A stretch of DNA of 64,000 nt from JAJCYL01 sp965206015 (lineage in GTDB: Bacteria; Bacteroidota; Bacteroidia; Cytophagales; Cyclobacteriaceae): NCBI GenBank assembly GCA_965206015.1, contig CBDBIW010000014.1, forward strand, positions 248,001 through 312,000, written 5' to 3'. The translations under genes were made by a program, and so were the position numbers. The notes under the pieces were generated by a model. That model saw only the letters and a list, made by a program, of their open reading frames with translations. It was not told the DNA's origin and made no database searches. Shown here in pieces: positions 8,848 to 17,744 of the stretch. The stretch's first letter is position 1. Every line of letters begins with the position of its first letter.

Positions 8848-9435
8848 TCACTTACTTTTTCTAAATAAGTGACTTTCCTCTTCAAAATACTCTGAAATAT
8901 TCAGTCTAAGTTTTTTGAGCGCACGAACCATCTGGGTTTCTACTGTACTTTCAGATATATCAAGAATTTGGGCCACCTCTCTATATTTGAGTCCATCATT
9001 TTTTATCAACTTGAAAATCATTTGCTGGGCTTTTGGCATGCAGTCCACAATATCCCGGATTAGTTTTTCCAGTTCCTTATCCAGCATTGAAGTCTCCGGG
9101 CTATTGTTGGTGATAAACACTTCCGGAGTGATTTGTGTGTAGGTGAGGCCTTTACCGCTATTCCTTAGTGCTGATAATGATTGATTTCTAACCGCTCGAT
9201 AGAGATAGGATTCTATATTATCTATTTCCTTTAGGTTTCGTCTGTTTTTCCATAATTTGGTGAATACGTCCGACACCACTTCCTCGGAGATAAGCTTATC
9301 ACTTGTAATTTGGAAAGCGAAAGTATAGAGCTTAGTACAATATTTATGAAAAAAAATATTAAAGGATGATTGGCTAGATTTGACACTAATTTCTTCAATT
9401 AATATTTGAATCTTTTTGCTGCTCATTAGTGCCAC
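8848..9435 (-). CDS. ECF RNA polymerase sigma factor (Bacteroidota FecI-like)
   Basis: A 195-residue extracytoplasmic-function sigma-70 factor. Region 2 spans about 28-95 (FHKYCTKLYTFAFQI, then VSDVFTKLWKNRRNLKEID) and region 4 about 130-180, with the helix-turn-helix GLKYREVAQILDISESTVET. It is the first gene of the regulator pair and lies 140 bp upstream of the FecR gene, with the SusCD operon beyond. It likely directs polymerase to that operon once released by FecR. The start used (MALMSSKK) is followed two codons later by a second ATG that could equally serve. Confidence 0.92.
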   Translation of the reverse strand: MALMSSKKIQILIEEISVKSSQSSFNIFFHKYCTKLYTFAFQITSDKLISEEVVSDVFTKLWKNRRNLKEIDNIESYLYRAVRNQSLSALRNSGKGLTYTQITPEVFITNNSPETSMLDKELEKLIRDIVDCMPKAQQMIFKLIKNDGLKYREVAQILDISESTVETQMVRALKKLRLNISEYFEEESHLFRKSK

Positions 9436-9473
9436 AATTTTCAGCCCTAGAAAATTAAAGGTCCAGGTAATTT

Positions 9474-9500
9474 AAAAAATAGTTGAGTGCATTTCAACTA
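9474..9500 (-). terminator. Weak intrinsic terminator after the ABC transporter gene
   Basis: A 7-bp stem TAGTTGA/TCAACTA (9480-9486 with 9494-9500) with a 7-base loop, followed on the minus strand by six T residues (9474-9479). The stem is A/T-rich, but the position is as expected for an intrinsic terminator, 135 bp after the transporter stop and before the sigma gene. Confidence 0.55.
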
Positions 9501-9634
9501 ATTCGCCAGATATCCTTCACGAGAATTGAGATTTCACCCAAAAAGGTGGATTTTCTTTGACCATACCAGTGGATATGACCGTATACACTCATGTCTATGC
9601 GGCGGAAGTCTGAGCATCTCGGTGAGCAGTAGCA

Positions 9635-12600
9635 TTATACTTTCTTCCGTCTAAATAATTTACTAAGCGATACCAATGTTCTCCTCAGGGTGTCCTTTAC
9701 CAAGGCCAGGTAAAGGATAGCGGTAATTCCCCAAATCATAAATAGATTGAAATACAAGGTGTCAATGTGCCAGTTGCCAATAATTTTAATGGGTGCATAA
9801 AAATGCGCCCTGCCATAATTCGAATCTGGATACATGAAGATTGGGTCTTTCTTCTGAACGTAACCAAAATCTGTTTCATAAACTTTAGAAAGTTCATCTC
9901 GATTGAGCACCAGATTGGCCAGGTTAGTATTGTGATGTTCTCTTTTAATCTCAAGTGCCTGGTCTTGACCTAATGTTTCGATTTTTGAACGGTAAACTGC
10001 CTCTCTCTTATCATTGGCTTCCTCCTGCCTTGACTGATACTTCTTACTCAGGGAATTGAGATAATAGAGAGAGTTGTCATGAGTATTTTGAGTGAAATAG
10101 GCAGGTTCGAGATCATTGAAACGATTAAACGTGTGATTATCATCCCGTTCTTGCAATCTTGAAAACTCATGTTTTATAAATTTCAGATCTTTTTTGGCTT
10201 TAGAAGTATCTCCAAAGGTTAAGTATTGCAGGGATCTTTCCAGCCTCCTTTCTAACCTTGGAATTAAGAAAGAAGACTGATAAGAAGCATTACTTATCAG
10301 CCGGTCAAATTCATAGTAGTCTTTTTCATACGCATTATTCTTAAACTGCTGAACTGCCATGGCCTCATAAGCCCACCTTGAAACCATCATATCACCAATT
10401 ACAGGAACAAATATTTTGCGAGTTAAACTGTGATGCAATTCATCGAATTTAATCATAGCACCACCCAGGAGTAACTGAGGTACCAGAATTAATGGAATTA
10501 ATATATATATAGTGACGATAGAGTTAAGACCAGCTGAAATATTCAAACCCACCATGTTTGCAAAGCATGCGGTAGAAAAAAGCACAATCCAGAAACTAAT
10601 AGCCATGCCCTGAATTTCAAGTATCAGGTTACCCACTAAAATGAATGTTAGGGTCTGAAAAGCTGATAAGGCAAATAAATAAGCAATTTTGGAATTCAGA
10701 TAACTCAGTCTACTTAGATTAAGGAAGGATTCTCTAACTATAATTTTTTTGTCTTTGAAGATTTCTTCAGCACTTACTGACATTCCCATAAACAGAGAGA
10801 CCACGACGGACATGAACAAGTAGACAGGGAGATTCTTATTGTCAGCAAAAACGTATTCAGTTGCGGTTGAATATTTTGAAAAGTAACCCAGTATCAAAGC
10901 CAGGACGGGGGGCTCAAAGATATTCAGTAGAATGTATTGGGTGTTTGTTTTCTTGGAAAATAGATTTCTTTTGCTGAATATAATGAATTGGTCCAGTAGT
11001 TTAGGAATACTAAAGTTTGACGGAGGAAGAGTGGTCTGCCATTTGACTCTCTTTAATTTAGGAACGATGTGTTCCCGGTATCTGTCATACCATGCTGTTG
11101 GCGTTACCTTTCGTTCCGCCGTGGGTCTTCCTTGATCATTAATTTCTTTTGATTCAATTATTTGAAGTATTTGCTCTGTAACAACATTTCCACATGTACC
11201 ACATTCACTTTGAGCTGCGTTTACTTGGGTATTCATGGTTTTGAAATACACCACAGCATCAATGGGATTGCCATTATAGATGGGATATCCTCCTTTATCC
11301 AAAATCCAGAGCTTGTCGAACAGTTTGAAGATATCAGAGGATGGTTGATGAATAATGATAATTACCAACTTCCCTTTTCTTGCTTGTTCTTTAAGCAAAT
11401 TCATCACCATGAATGAGTCATTTGATGACAAACCGGATGTTGGTTCATCTACAAACAGCACAGAAGGCTCTCGCATCAATTCCAGTGCGATATTTAACCG
11501 TTTCCTTTGCCCTCCACTGATGGATTTGTTAAGAGGACTGCCCACAGTGAGGTCTTTGGTTTCATAGATGTCGAGATCACGCAATATCTTATTGACCGTG
11601 GATTTAATTTGATCGTTCTCAAAATCACTAAAGCATAACTTTGCATTGAAGTAGAGGTTTTGATACACTGATAATTCCTCGAAAAGCAGATCATCCTGTG
11701 GGACATAGCCAATTGCACCCTGTTCGACGCATCGCGTAATTTTATGACCATTAATATGAATTTTGCCGCTATTTGGTTCAATAGTTCCGTTCAAAAGGTT
11801 GAGCAGGGTGGATTTGCCAGTGCCACTTCCTCCCATTATCCCAATCATATGTCCGGATTCTTCAACAAATGAAAATGGATGTATACCATTGGAACTGTTC
11901 TTGAAATGGTATTCAAGATCAGTAGCTTCAAACACAGTTTTTATTTTCTTGTCATCATCCAGCAGGAATTTCTTGGTTATGTCCAACTCATAAATGGGTT
12001 GAATATTTGCCCCTTTGATGATTGTACCAGGCTTGACCAAATAAGATTTACCAGTTAATATTTCATTTCCTTCAAGGAATAAATTGAGTGGTCCGTTGTA
12101 GCGAAATGTAAACGTATTAATGCTTCGAATGTACAGCACCAATATCCTTCCGAATAGATTCTCTACGTGTAGATGTCGAAATTCAGTAACCCCGGGCTTA
12201 CTCTTGTTTTTCATCATCCAAGCAATCTCCTCTGGCCATTCAGTCACTTTGTTGTCTACTAAAAGTCCATTTGCTTTAGCGATATTTTGACCTCCATCAT
12301 CTAGTATAAAAGATTTTATGTCATTGATTTCAGCTTTTGATATGTTAAAATTCAGGGCAACCAATAATATGAAATCGTTCTCCTTTTGAGTCACCTTTTT
12401 ATCAGTATTGATGAGCTCTATTAATTGCATAAATAGAATTACTCGCTCATGTTGAAAAAGCCCATGGATTAACTGGTTGCAAATTTTTGTGACTTGCAAA
12501 ATGTTTTTGGATTCCACCTGCATTGCCAGGTCTTCACTGGTTTCAAAAGACTCTTTGCGATAAAAATCAACGTAGTCTTCATAAAGCTTGACATATTGTG

Positions 12601-12733
12601 AAACCAAGTGATCACTCAATTCACGTTTAAGGAATGGTCTTACAATAAGCTCGCCGGACTCAGCTTTTCCGTCCTTGACACTCTCAATGATGGCAAAGAG
12701 ATGCATCAATGCGTTAATTATTGATTCACTCAT
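9635..12733 (-). CDS. TerB-like/ABC ATPase/ABC-2 permease fusion transporter
   Basis: A 1032-residue single-chain half-transporter. Residues about 80-145 resemble a TerB-type helical domain (FMQLIELINTDKKVTQKEND). About 180-260 is a linker possibly carrying an FHA-like beta region. The ATPase has Walker A GGSGTGKST (301-309), signature SISGGQRKR (404-412), Walker B VLFVDE (425-430) and the H-loop His in IIIIHQPSSD. A CxxC pair (SECGTCGNV) follows. The ABC-2 permease occupies about 590-850, then comes a long charged, probably coiled periplasmic stretch and a last membrane helix near the C-terminus (IWGITAILYLALV). Family members are often called ABCG-like exporters of Bacteroidota; the cargo is unknown. 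The gene is monocistronic between two terminators. Confidence 0.85.
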   Translation of the reverse strand: MSESIINALMHLFAIIESVKDGKAESGELIVRPFLKRELSDHLVSQYVKLYEDYVDFYRKESFETSEDLAMQVESKNILQVTKICNQLIHGLFQHERVILFMQLIELINTDKKVTQKENDFILLVALNFNISKAEINDIKSFILDDGGQNIAKANGLLVDNKVTEWPEEIAWMMKNKSKPGVTEFRHLHVENLFGRILVLYIRSINTFTFRYNGPLNLFLEGNEILTGKSYLVKPGTIIKGANIQPIYELDITKKFLLDDDKKIKTVFEATDLEYHFKNSSNGIHPFSFVEESGHMIGIMGGSGTGKSTLLNLLNGTIEPNSGKIHINGHKITRCVEQGAIGYVPQDDLLFEELSVYQNLYFNAKLCFSDFENDQIKSTVNKILRDLDIYETKDLTVGSPLNKSISGGQRKRLNIALELMREPSVLFVDEPTSGLSSNDSFMVMNLLKEQARKGKLVIIIIHQPSSDIFKLFDKLWILDKGGYPIYNGNPIDAVVYFKTMNTQVNAAQSECGTCGNVVTEQILQIIESKEINDQGRPTAERKVTPTAWYDRYREHIVPKLKRVKWQTTLPPSNFSIPKLLDQFIIFSKRNLFSKKTNTQYILLNIFEPPVLALILGYFSKYSTATEYVFADNKNLPVYLFMSVVVSLFMGMSVSAEEIFKDKKIIVRESFLNLSRLSYLNSKIAYLFALSAFQTLTFILVGNLILEIQGMAISFWIVLFSTACFANMVGLNISAGLNSIVTIYILIPLILVPQLLLGGAMIKFDELHHSLTRKIFVPVIGDMMVSRWAYEAMAVQQFKNNAYEKDYYEFDRLISNASYQSSFLIPRLERRLERSLQYLTFGDTSKAKKDLKFIKHEFSRLQERDDNHTFNRFNDLEPAYFTQNTHDNSLYYLNSLSKKYQSRQEEANDKREAVYRSKIETLGQDQALEIKREHHNTNLANLVLNRDELSKVYETDFGYVQKKDPIFMYPDSNYGRAHFYAPIKIIGNWHIDTLYFNLFMIWGITAILYLALVKDTLRRTLVSLSKLFRRKKV

Positions 12734-12800
12734 GAATTATTTGTTAACCAATCCAATGAGACAACGGTATCTGTCTTCCGGTTGCATTAAGATATAAAAG

Positions 12801-12834
12801 AAAAAGGCATATTGAAGTATCAATATGCCTTTTT
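12801..12834 (-). terminator. Strong intrinsic terminator
   Basis: Perfect 15-bp stem (12801-12815 pairs with 12820-12834, core GGCATATTGA) with a 4-base loop. On the minus strand it ends in TTTTTCTTTTAT. It ends the lipoprotein transcript at 12852-13664. Confidence 0.85.
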
Positions 12835-12851
12835 CAAATTATTGGTTTGAA

Positions 12852-13664
12852 TTATTCGCCAACTACTGCTCCGCGGGTTTTATCTACGTTATTAAAGATA
12901 TCGTCTAATTGTTCTTCTGTCAGTGGTGTGCTATCATCGATAGTAGCAAAAGTATCTTTTAGATAACTCAAGAAAGGAAGTACCTCACTTACATCACTGT
13001 CGGTTGAGTGCTCCGATAGTAGATCAAACAATTGATTGGCTGATGCCTTCTGCTTTGATACGATGTCCATTATCCTTGGATCATAATTACTGGAGATAGC
13101 CAGCTGTGAGGTAATAAAAAGGCCCTCAATCCAGCTGCCTGTTACAACCAGAAGAGATGTCTTATTCTGTCCATTCTTATTAAGATACTCGTAAGTATCA
13201 TAGAATGATTCGGTAATAATAAGGATGAGTGAGTCCTTATTAGTCAAATTGTTTTCTACACGTCCAACCATCGCAGGTGTAAAAACACTACTCAATTGAA
13301 GATCGTCAACAAGTTGTTTGGAGGCATTCAAAAACGACATTGTTTCTTCCTGTCTGTTATATGTACTGGCATAGCTGAGATCAGCACCATAGATGCCCAA
13401 GTTCAATGCTTTGTCTTTTTGAGTCTCGTAGCGATCGACATTTTCTGGGGAATTTGTAATTCCCAAGACAAAAGCTGCTTCTGCGTCTTGCAGTAGTTGA
13501 GTCACTTGATAAGCTGTGGGAATTGGATATTTGAATTCCCTCTCTATTTTTTCACGAATAGTGGTACTCTTAGCACTGTCAGAGGTTTCTTCTTTAGAGC
13601 CAGAAGACCCGCAACCATATGTAAACATGGAAATGACACAAAAAATGATAAAAATATTTCTCAT
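12852..13664 (-). CDS. Conserved lipoprotein of unknown function
   Basis: A 270-residue lipoprotein. The signal peptide ends in the lipobox-like TYGC (Cys18), followed by a Ser/Gly/Glu linker. The rest is mostly helical and acidic, with no enzyme motif. It resembles hypothetical lipoproteins seen in other Cytophagales, but I cannot assign a function. It is transcribed alone, with its own strong terminator, and is divergent from the acyl-CoA dehydrogenase gene. Confidence 0.8.
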   Translation of the reverse strand: MRNIFIIFCVISMFTYGCGSSGSKEETSDSAKSTTIREKIEREFKYPIPTAYQVTQLLQDAEAAFVLGITNSPENVDRYETQKDKALNLGIYGADLSYASTYNRQEETMSFLNASKQLVDDLQLSSVFTPAMVGRVENNLTNKDSLILIITESFYDTYEYLNKNGQNKTSLLVVTGSWIEGLFITSQLAISSNYDPRIMDIVSKQKASANQLFDLLSEHSTDSDVSEVLPFLSYLKDTFATIDDSTPLTEEQLDDIFNNVDKTRGAVVGE

Positions 13665-13807
13665 AATGTTCTGATTTTTTTAGGCTGGTGAAAATCGGGA
13701 ATAAATTACTACAGATATTGTGTTAAATCAAAACGATTGGCATAATAATGATTGGCCGGGCCAGATTTCGACAATTTTTTGGGACAAACCAGTTAAAAAA
13801 TTATTCT

Positions 13808-13858
13808 GTATGCATACTACATTATGACTTTTTTTATATTTGAATTTGTTATGCATAC
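13808..13858 (+). promoter_or_regulatory. Promoter with paired palindromic operator-like sites
   Basis: A Bacteroidota -7 element TATATTTG (13835-13842) lies 54 bp before the acyl-CoA dehydrogenase start. It is flanked by two copies of a palindrome: GTATGCATAC (13808-13817, perfect) and TTATGCATAC (13849-13858). The ATGCAT cores are 41 bp apart, about four helical turns. One copy covers the upstream promoter half and the other the expected transcription start. That layout suits a dimeric repressor binding both sites. The regulator is not encoded next door, so its identity (for example a fatty-acid-responsive TetR or GntR type) is speculation. Confidence 0.6.
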
Positions 13859-13895
13859 ATACTAAAATATTACCAATAACAATAATATAACAAGA

Positions 13896-15698
13896 TTGAC
13901 AATGGAAGCAGTATTGGAGAAAATAGCGATTAAAGGAGGTGAATTTCTGATCAGAGAAACCAGTGCCCGGGATATCTTCGTTCCTGAAGAGTTTACTGAG
14001 GAGCAACGAATGATGGGTGATGCGACTTCTGATTTCATTGCAAAAGAGATTCATCCAATCGCTGAACGAATTGATTCATTGGAGGAAGGCTTACTCCCCT
14101 CATTAATGGATAAAGCAGGCCAACTTGGCCTTTTAGGCGTTAATGTACCCGAAGCGTACGGTGGACTAGGGATGAGTTTCAACACGGGTATGTTGATTGC
14201 AGACAAGATAGGTGCGGCAGGCTCTTTTTCGACTGCGTTCGGTGCCCATACCGGTATTGGTACCTTACCAATACTTTATTATGGAACTGAAGAGCAGAAA
14301 CAGAAATATCTCCCAAGGCTTGCATCAGGTAAGATTAAGGCGTGTTATTGCTTAACGGAACCTGATTCTGGATCAGACGCCAACTCAGGAAAGACAAAAG
14401 CAATACTTTCAACTGACGACAAACATTATATAATTAACGGTCAGAAGATGTGGATTTCGAATGGGGGTTTTGCAGATTTATTTATAGTTTTTGCCAAAAT
14501 TGATAACGATAAGAACTTAACCGCCTTTATAGTAGAAAAAGAATTTGGTGGCATAACCATGAATGATGAGGAAAGGAAGATGGGAATTAAAGGATCTTCC
14601 ACGAGACAAGTATTTTTCAATGACTGCAAAGTCCCCGTTGAAAACATGCTCTCAGATCGCGAGAACGGATTCAAGATTGCAGTGAACATTCTAAATATAG
14701 GAAGGATCAAACTGGGAGCAAGTGCCGTTGGAGGAGGCAAAGTGGTGGCTGACCTGGCATTGAAGTATGCCATTGAACGGAAACAGTTTGGGATCTCCAT
14801 TGCTTCATTTGGAGCGATTAAACATAAATTAGCAGAAATGGCCATCAAATCCTATGCGTCAGAATCTGCCTCCTATAGGGCCGGTCAGGATATTGAAGAC
14901 AAAATCAACGCTCTCATTGCAGGAGGGATGGACGATGCCTCTGCCAAATTGAAGGGCTTGGAACAATTTGCAATAGAATGTGCTATCATAAAAGTACATG
15001 GGTCGGAAGTGCTTGATTATATAGTTGACGAAGGAGTACAGGTCTACGGTGGCATGGGATTTTCAGAAGAGGCACCTATGGCTAGAGCTTATCGGGATTC
15101 TAGAATTTGTCGCATTTATGAAGGGACCAATGAGATTAATAGAATGCTTTTAGTAGGAATGATCCTGAAAAGAGCACTTAAAGGAGAACTGAATTTGATG
15201 GAACCAGCAATGGCCGTCGGCAAAGAATTGACCGCCGTTCCTTCCTTTGAAACACCAGATTTAAGCCTGCCTTATGCAGAAGAAAAAGACGTAATCATTA
15301 AATTAAAAAAGGCTGTTTTGATGGTTGCAGGTAAAACTGCTCAAAAGTTTGGGCCAAACCTCAATGACGAGCAAGAAATTCTAATGAATATTGCCAACAT
15401 GGTAATGGAGGTGTATTGTGCTGAGTCAGCAATACTTAGAGCAGAAAAAGTAGAGGGTATTCAAGGAAAGGAAGCTTCCAAATACCATGAGATTATGTCA
15501 AAGGTTTATCTGTATGAGGCAGTGGATAAAATTAATAATGCCGGAAAAGAAGCCATCTCATCATTCACGTCTGGGGATGAGCTCAAAGTGATGCTAATGG
15601 GGTTAAAGCGCTTTACTAAAACAAACACAATAAATACGAAAGCTCTTCGTCGTGAAGTTGCGCAGCATATGATTGAAAAAGGGCATTATCCCTATTAA
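13896..15698 (+). CDS. Acyl-CoA dehydrogenase family protein with C-terminal extension
   Basis: A 600-residue acyl-CoA dehydrogenase, about 200 residues longer than the basic family, as in the very-long-chain-like branch. It should oxidise an acyl-CoA at the alpha-beta bond and pass electrons to electron-transfer flavoprotein. Signatures: CYCLTEPDSGSDANSGKTKA (FAD/substrate region), IERKQFG, and YGGMGFSEEAPMARAYRDSR followed by IYEGTNEINRMLL, where the Glu of YEGT is the usual catalytic base. Residues about 430-600 form an extra helical domain. The promoter at 13835 has paired palindromes, which suggests dedicated control. The terminator at 15738 makes it monocistronic. Confidence 0.92.
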   Translation: MTMEAVLEKIAIKGGEFLIRETSARDIFVPEEFTEEQRMMGDATSDFIAKEIHPIAERIDSLEEGLLPSLMDKAGQLGLLGVNVPEAYGGLGMSFNTGMLIADKIGAAGSFSTAFGAHTGIGTLPILYYGTEEQKQKYLPRLASGKIKACYCLTEPDSGSDANSGKTKAILSTDDKHYIINGQKMWISNGGFADLFIVFAKIDNDKNLTAFIVEKEFGGITMNDEERKMGIKGSSTRQVFFNDCKVPVENMLSDRENGFKIAVNILNIGRIKLGASAVGGGKVVADLALKYAIERKQFGISIASFGAIKHKLAEMAIKSYASESASYRAGQDIEDKINALIAGGMDDASAKLKGLEQFAIECAIIKVHGSEVLDYIVDEGVQVYGGMGFSEEAPMARAYRDSRICRIYEGTNEINRMLLVGMILKRALKGELNLMEPAMAVGKELTAVPSFETPDLSLPYAEEKDVIIKLKKAVLMVAGKTAQKFGPNLNDEQEILMNIANMVMEVYCAESAILRAEKVEGIQGKEASKYHEIMSKVYLYEAVDKINNAGKEAISSFTSGDELKVMLMGLKRFTKTNTINTKALRREVAQHMIEKGHYPY

Positions 15699-15737
15699 AA
15701 TAAGCTGATTAAGGGTCACTTCAGACACTGACCATTC

Positions 15738-15767
15738 AAACCCGCCTCTATATTGGGGCGGATTTTT
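15738..15767 (+). terminator. Intrinsic terminator after acyl-CoA dehydrogenase
   Basis: The stem pairs CCGCCTC with GGGGCGG (one G-T pair) around a short TATATT-type loop, extended by AAA/TTT, then a T-rich tail (ATTTTTTATTT). It lies about 40 bp after the stop. Confidence 0.75.
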
Positions 15768-15824
15768 TATTTCTATGTACATTGGAAAGAGGTTTGAATT
15801 GAAAACAAAAAATGAAGTATCCTC

Positions 15825-17264
15825 ATGACATATAGTTCATTGGAATTTAAGCGGTTAACGACGAAGGAAAAGGCACTTAAACTCAATATGGACGAATCCA
15901 TTTATGGGACAATGGCTGAAATAGGTGCTGGACAAGAAGTGGCTTCTAACTTTTTTAAAGCCGGGGCGGCTTCTGGAACCGTCGCAAAAACAATGTCGGC
16001 CTATGACATGGCGTTTAGCGATGCCATCTATGGCCCATGCGACCGATATGTTGCAGAAGAGCGACTTATGAAGATGCTTGATCGTGAGTATACTCTTCTT
16101 AATAAACGGTTGGCGTTTAAAGCAAAGAAGACTAGATTTTTCGCTTTTGCTGACACCATACAAACAGTAAATTACAAGCGCACCATACAAGGACATGGAT
16201 GGATGGGATTAAGATTTCAGCTTCACCCCATGTCTGAAACGAATGATTTGATCATTCATATAATCATGAAAGACAATGATCCTGTTTTACAGCAGCAGGC
16301 ACTTGGCATGGTAGGAGTCAACCTAATATATGGAGTGCATTTTCACAAAAACCCAGAGGAGATACTAATATCATTGGTTGACAATCTGAACCTTGGCAGG
16401 TTAGAAATTGACATGTTCAGGTTGGTTGGACCAGATTTTCATCATGTGGACAATCGGCTAATGAGTTTGAAGTTGGTCAAAAATGGTTTGACTCAGGCCG
16501 CAATGTTTGGTTCAGATAGTAAGGCACTTCAGCCTTCGGAAGCTTTATATAAAAAAAATGTAATTACGCTCCGTGGAAGGTTTAGGCCGGTTACCCTAAT
16601 TAGCGTAGATATGTTGATTTCGGGCCTGAGAAGGTACAAGAAAGAAGAGGATGTAGATAATGACCAGATCATGGTGTTGTCCGAGATAGCACTCACTGAC
16701 CTGGCAGAAGGAGATATTATTGATGAAAATGATTTTTTAGATAGAGTCGATGTCTTATGTGCTTTGGGGCAAAATGTATTGATATCCAATTATCAACAGC
16801 ATTACAAATTGGTTAATTATTTACGGCAGTTCACAAGGAATAAAAAGAAGGGGTTAATTATTGGCATCAACAATCTGGAAAGAATATTTGATGAATCGTT
16901 TTACGACGAGTTGGGTGGTGGAATTCTTGAATCCTTTGGGGACTTGTTTGGATCGAATATCAAAATTTATGTTTATCCCGCAATGTCACGAGAGAATCCG
17001 GAAGAAGTATTGACCGTGAAAACCTTCAAACCAAAACCGCATCTTCAACCTTTGTATGACTTTTTGATCCAGAATAACAAGATTGAAGACATTGATGCGG
17101 CCAATATAGATAACCTTCACATTATTTCGGATGACGTACTCAAAATGATTCAGGGAGGAAGTGAGGGTTGGGAGAAATATGTGCCGACCAAAGTTTCACG
17201 AGATATAAAAAAGAATCATTTGTTCGGATACAAGGGTCAGTTTGAGCAGGATAACGAGGATTAG
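15825..17264 (+). CDS. Conserved Bacteroidota protein of unknown function
   Basis: A 479-residue soluble protein with no signal peptide or membrane segment. It starts with a strongly conserved-looking stretch (LNMDESIYGTMAEIGAGQEV, then NFFKAGAASGTVAKTMSAYD) that I associate with a widespread Bacteroidota family. As I recall, that family is annotated inconsistently in databases (nicotinate-nucleotide adenylyltransferase or TonB receptor), and the sequence supports neither: no HxGH nucleotidyltransferase motif, no signal peptide, no barrel. The middle has alternating beta/alpha pattern (RFRPVTLISVDMLISGLRRY; LVNYLRQFTRNKKKGLIIGI). It is codirectional with trxA but separated from it by a promoter. 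Confidence 0.85.
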   Translation: MTYSSLEFKRLTTKEKALKLNMDESIYGTMAEIGAGQEVASNFFKAGAASGTVAKTMSAYDMAFSDAIYGPCDRYVAEERLMKMLDREYTLLNKRLAFKAKKTRFFAFADTIQTVNYKRTIQGHGWMGLRFQLHPMSETNDLIIHIIMKDNDPVLQQQALGMVGVNLIYGVHFHKNPEEILISLVDNLNLGRLEIDMFRLVGPDFHHVDNRLMSLKLVKNGLTQAAMFGSDSKALQPSEALYKKNVITLRGRFRPVTLISVDMLISGLRRYKKEEDVDNDQIMVLSEIALTDLAEGDIIDENDFLDRVDVLCALGQNVLISNYQQHYKLVNYLRQFTRNKKKGLIIGINNLERIFDESFYDELGGGILESFGDLFGSNIKIYVYPAMSRENPEEVLTVKTFKPKPHLQPLYDFLIQNNKIEDIDAANIDNLHIISDDVLKMIQGGSEGWEKYVPTKVSRDIKKNHLFGYKGQFEQDNED

Positions 17265-17309
17265 CTTGTCTTTCAATTACAAAAGTCAGTTATCTGACTG
17301 ACTGGACAA

Positions 17310-17337
17310 TTGTGGGTTAACATAATACATATATTTG
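17310..17337 (+). promoter_or_regulatory. Promoter of the thioredoxin gene
   Basis: TATATTTG at 17330-17337 matches the Bacteroidota -7 consensus TAnnTTTG. A TTG lies 17 bp upstream at 17310-17312. The expected transcript start is about 30 bp before the trxA ATG. A small hairpin (AGTCAG/CTGACT, 17284-17299) without a T tract lies just upstream and may weakly end the preceding transcript. Confidence 0.65.
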
Positions 17338-17373
17338 CGTTCTCTTAACTACGAATAGAAACAAGACATACAA

Positions 17374-17697
17374 ATGGGAAAAGCGATAGAAATAACAGAC
17401 AATAATTTCGAGGAAATAATTGGATCTGACAAGCCCGTGTTAGTGGATTTTTGGGCAGAATGGTGTGGTCCATGTAAAATGATTGGTCCAATTGTCGAGG
17501 AGCTAGCTGGCGAGTATGATGGTAAAGCGGTTATTGGCAAAGTGGATGTTGACAATAACCCCCAGGTTTCTGCCAAATTTGGGATTAGAAGCATTCCAAC
17601 TCTCCTGGTATTTAAAGGTGGGGAGATTGTTGATAAACAAATTGGAGCTGTACCAAAAAATGTATTAGTACAAAAGCTTGATGCCCAATTGGCGTAA
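17374..17697 (+). CDS. trxA: Thioredoxin
   Basis: A 107-residue single-domain thioredoxin, the general cytoplasmic dithiol reductant. The active site WAEWCGPCKM is at about residues 29-38, and the cis-proline segment RSIPTLLVFKGGE is also present. Length and motifs are standard. It has its own promoter and a bidirectional hairpin at its end. Confidence 0.97.
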   Translation: MGKAIEITDNNFEEIIGSDKPVLVDFWAEWCGPCKMIGPIVEELAGEYDGKAVIGKVDVDNNPQVSAKFGIRSIPTLLVFKGGEIVDKQIGAVPKNVLVQKLDAQLA

Positions 17698-17716
17698 TCC
17701 TGAGGGTAATGAATAG

Positions 17717-17744
17717 AAAAAAGGAGGTTATAGCCTCCTTTTTT
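17717..17744. terminator. Bidirectional intrinsic terminator
   Basis: AAAAAAGGAGG (17717-17727) pairs with CCTCCTTTTTT (17734-17744) around a 6-base loop. It gives a T tract on both strands and serves the convergent trxA and helix-hairpin-helix genes. It overlaps the end of the latter by 2 bp. Confidence 0.85.
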
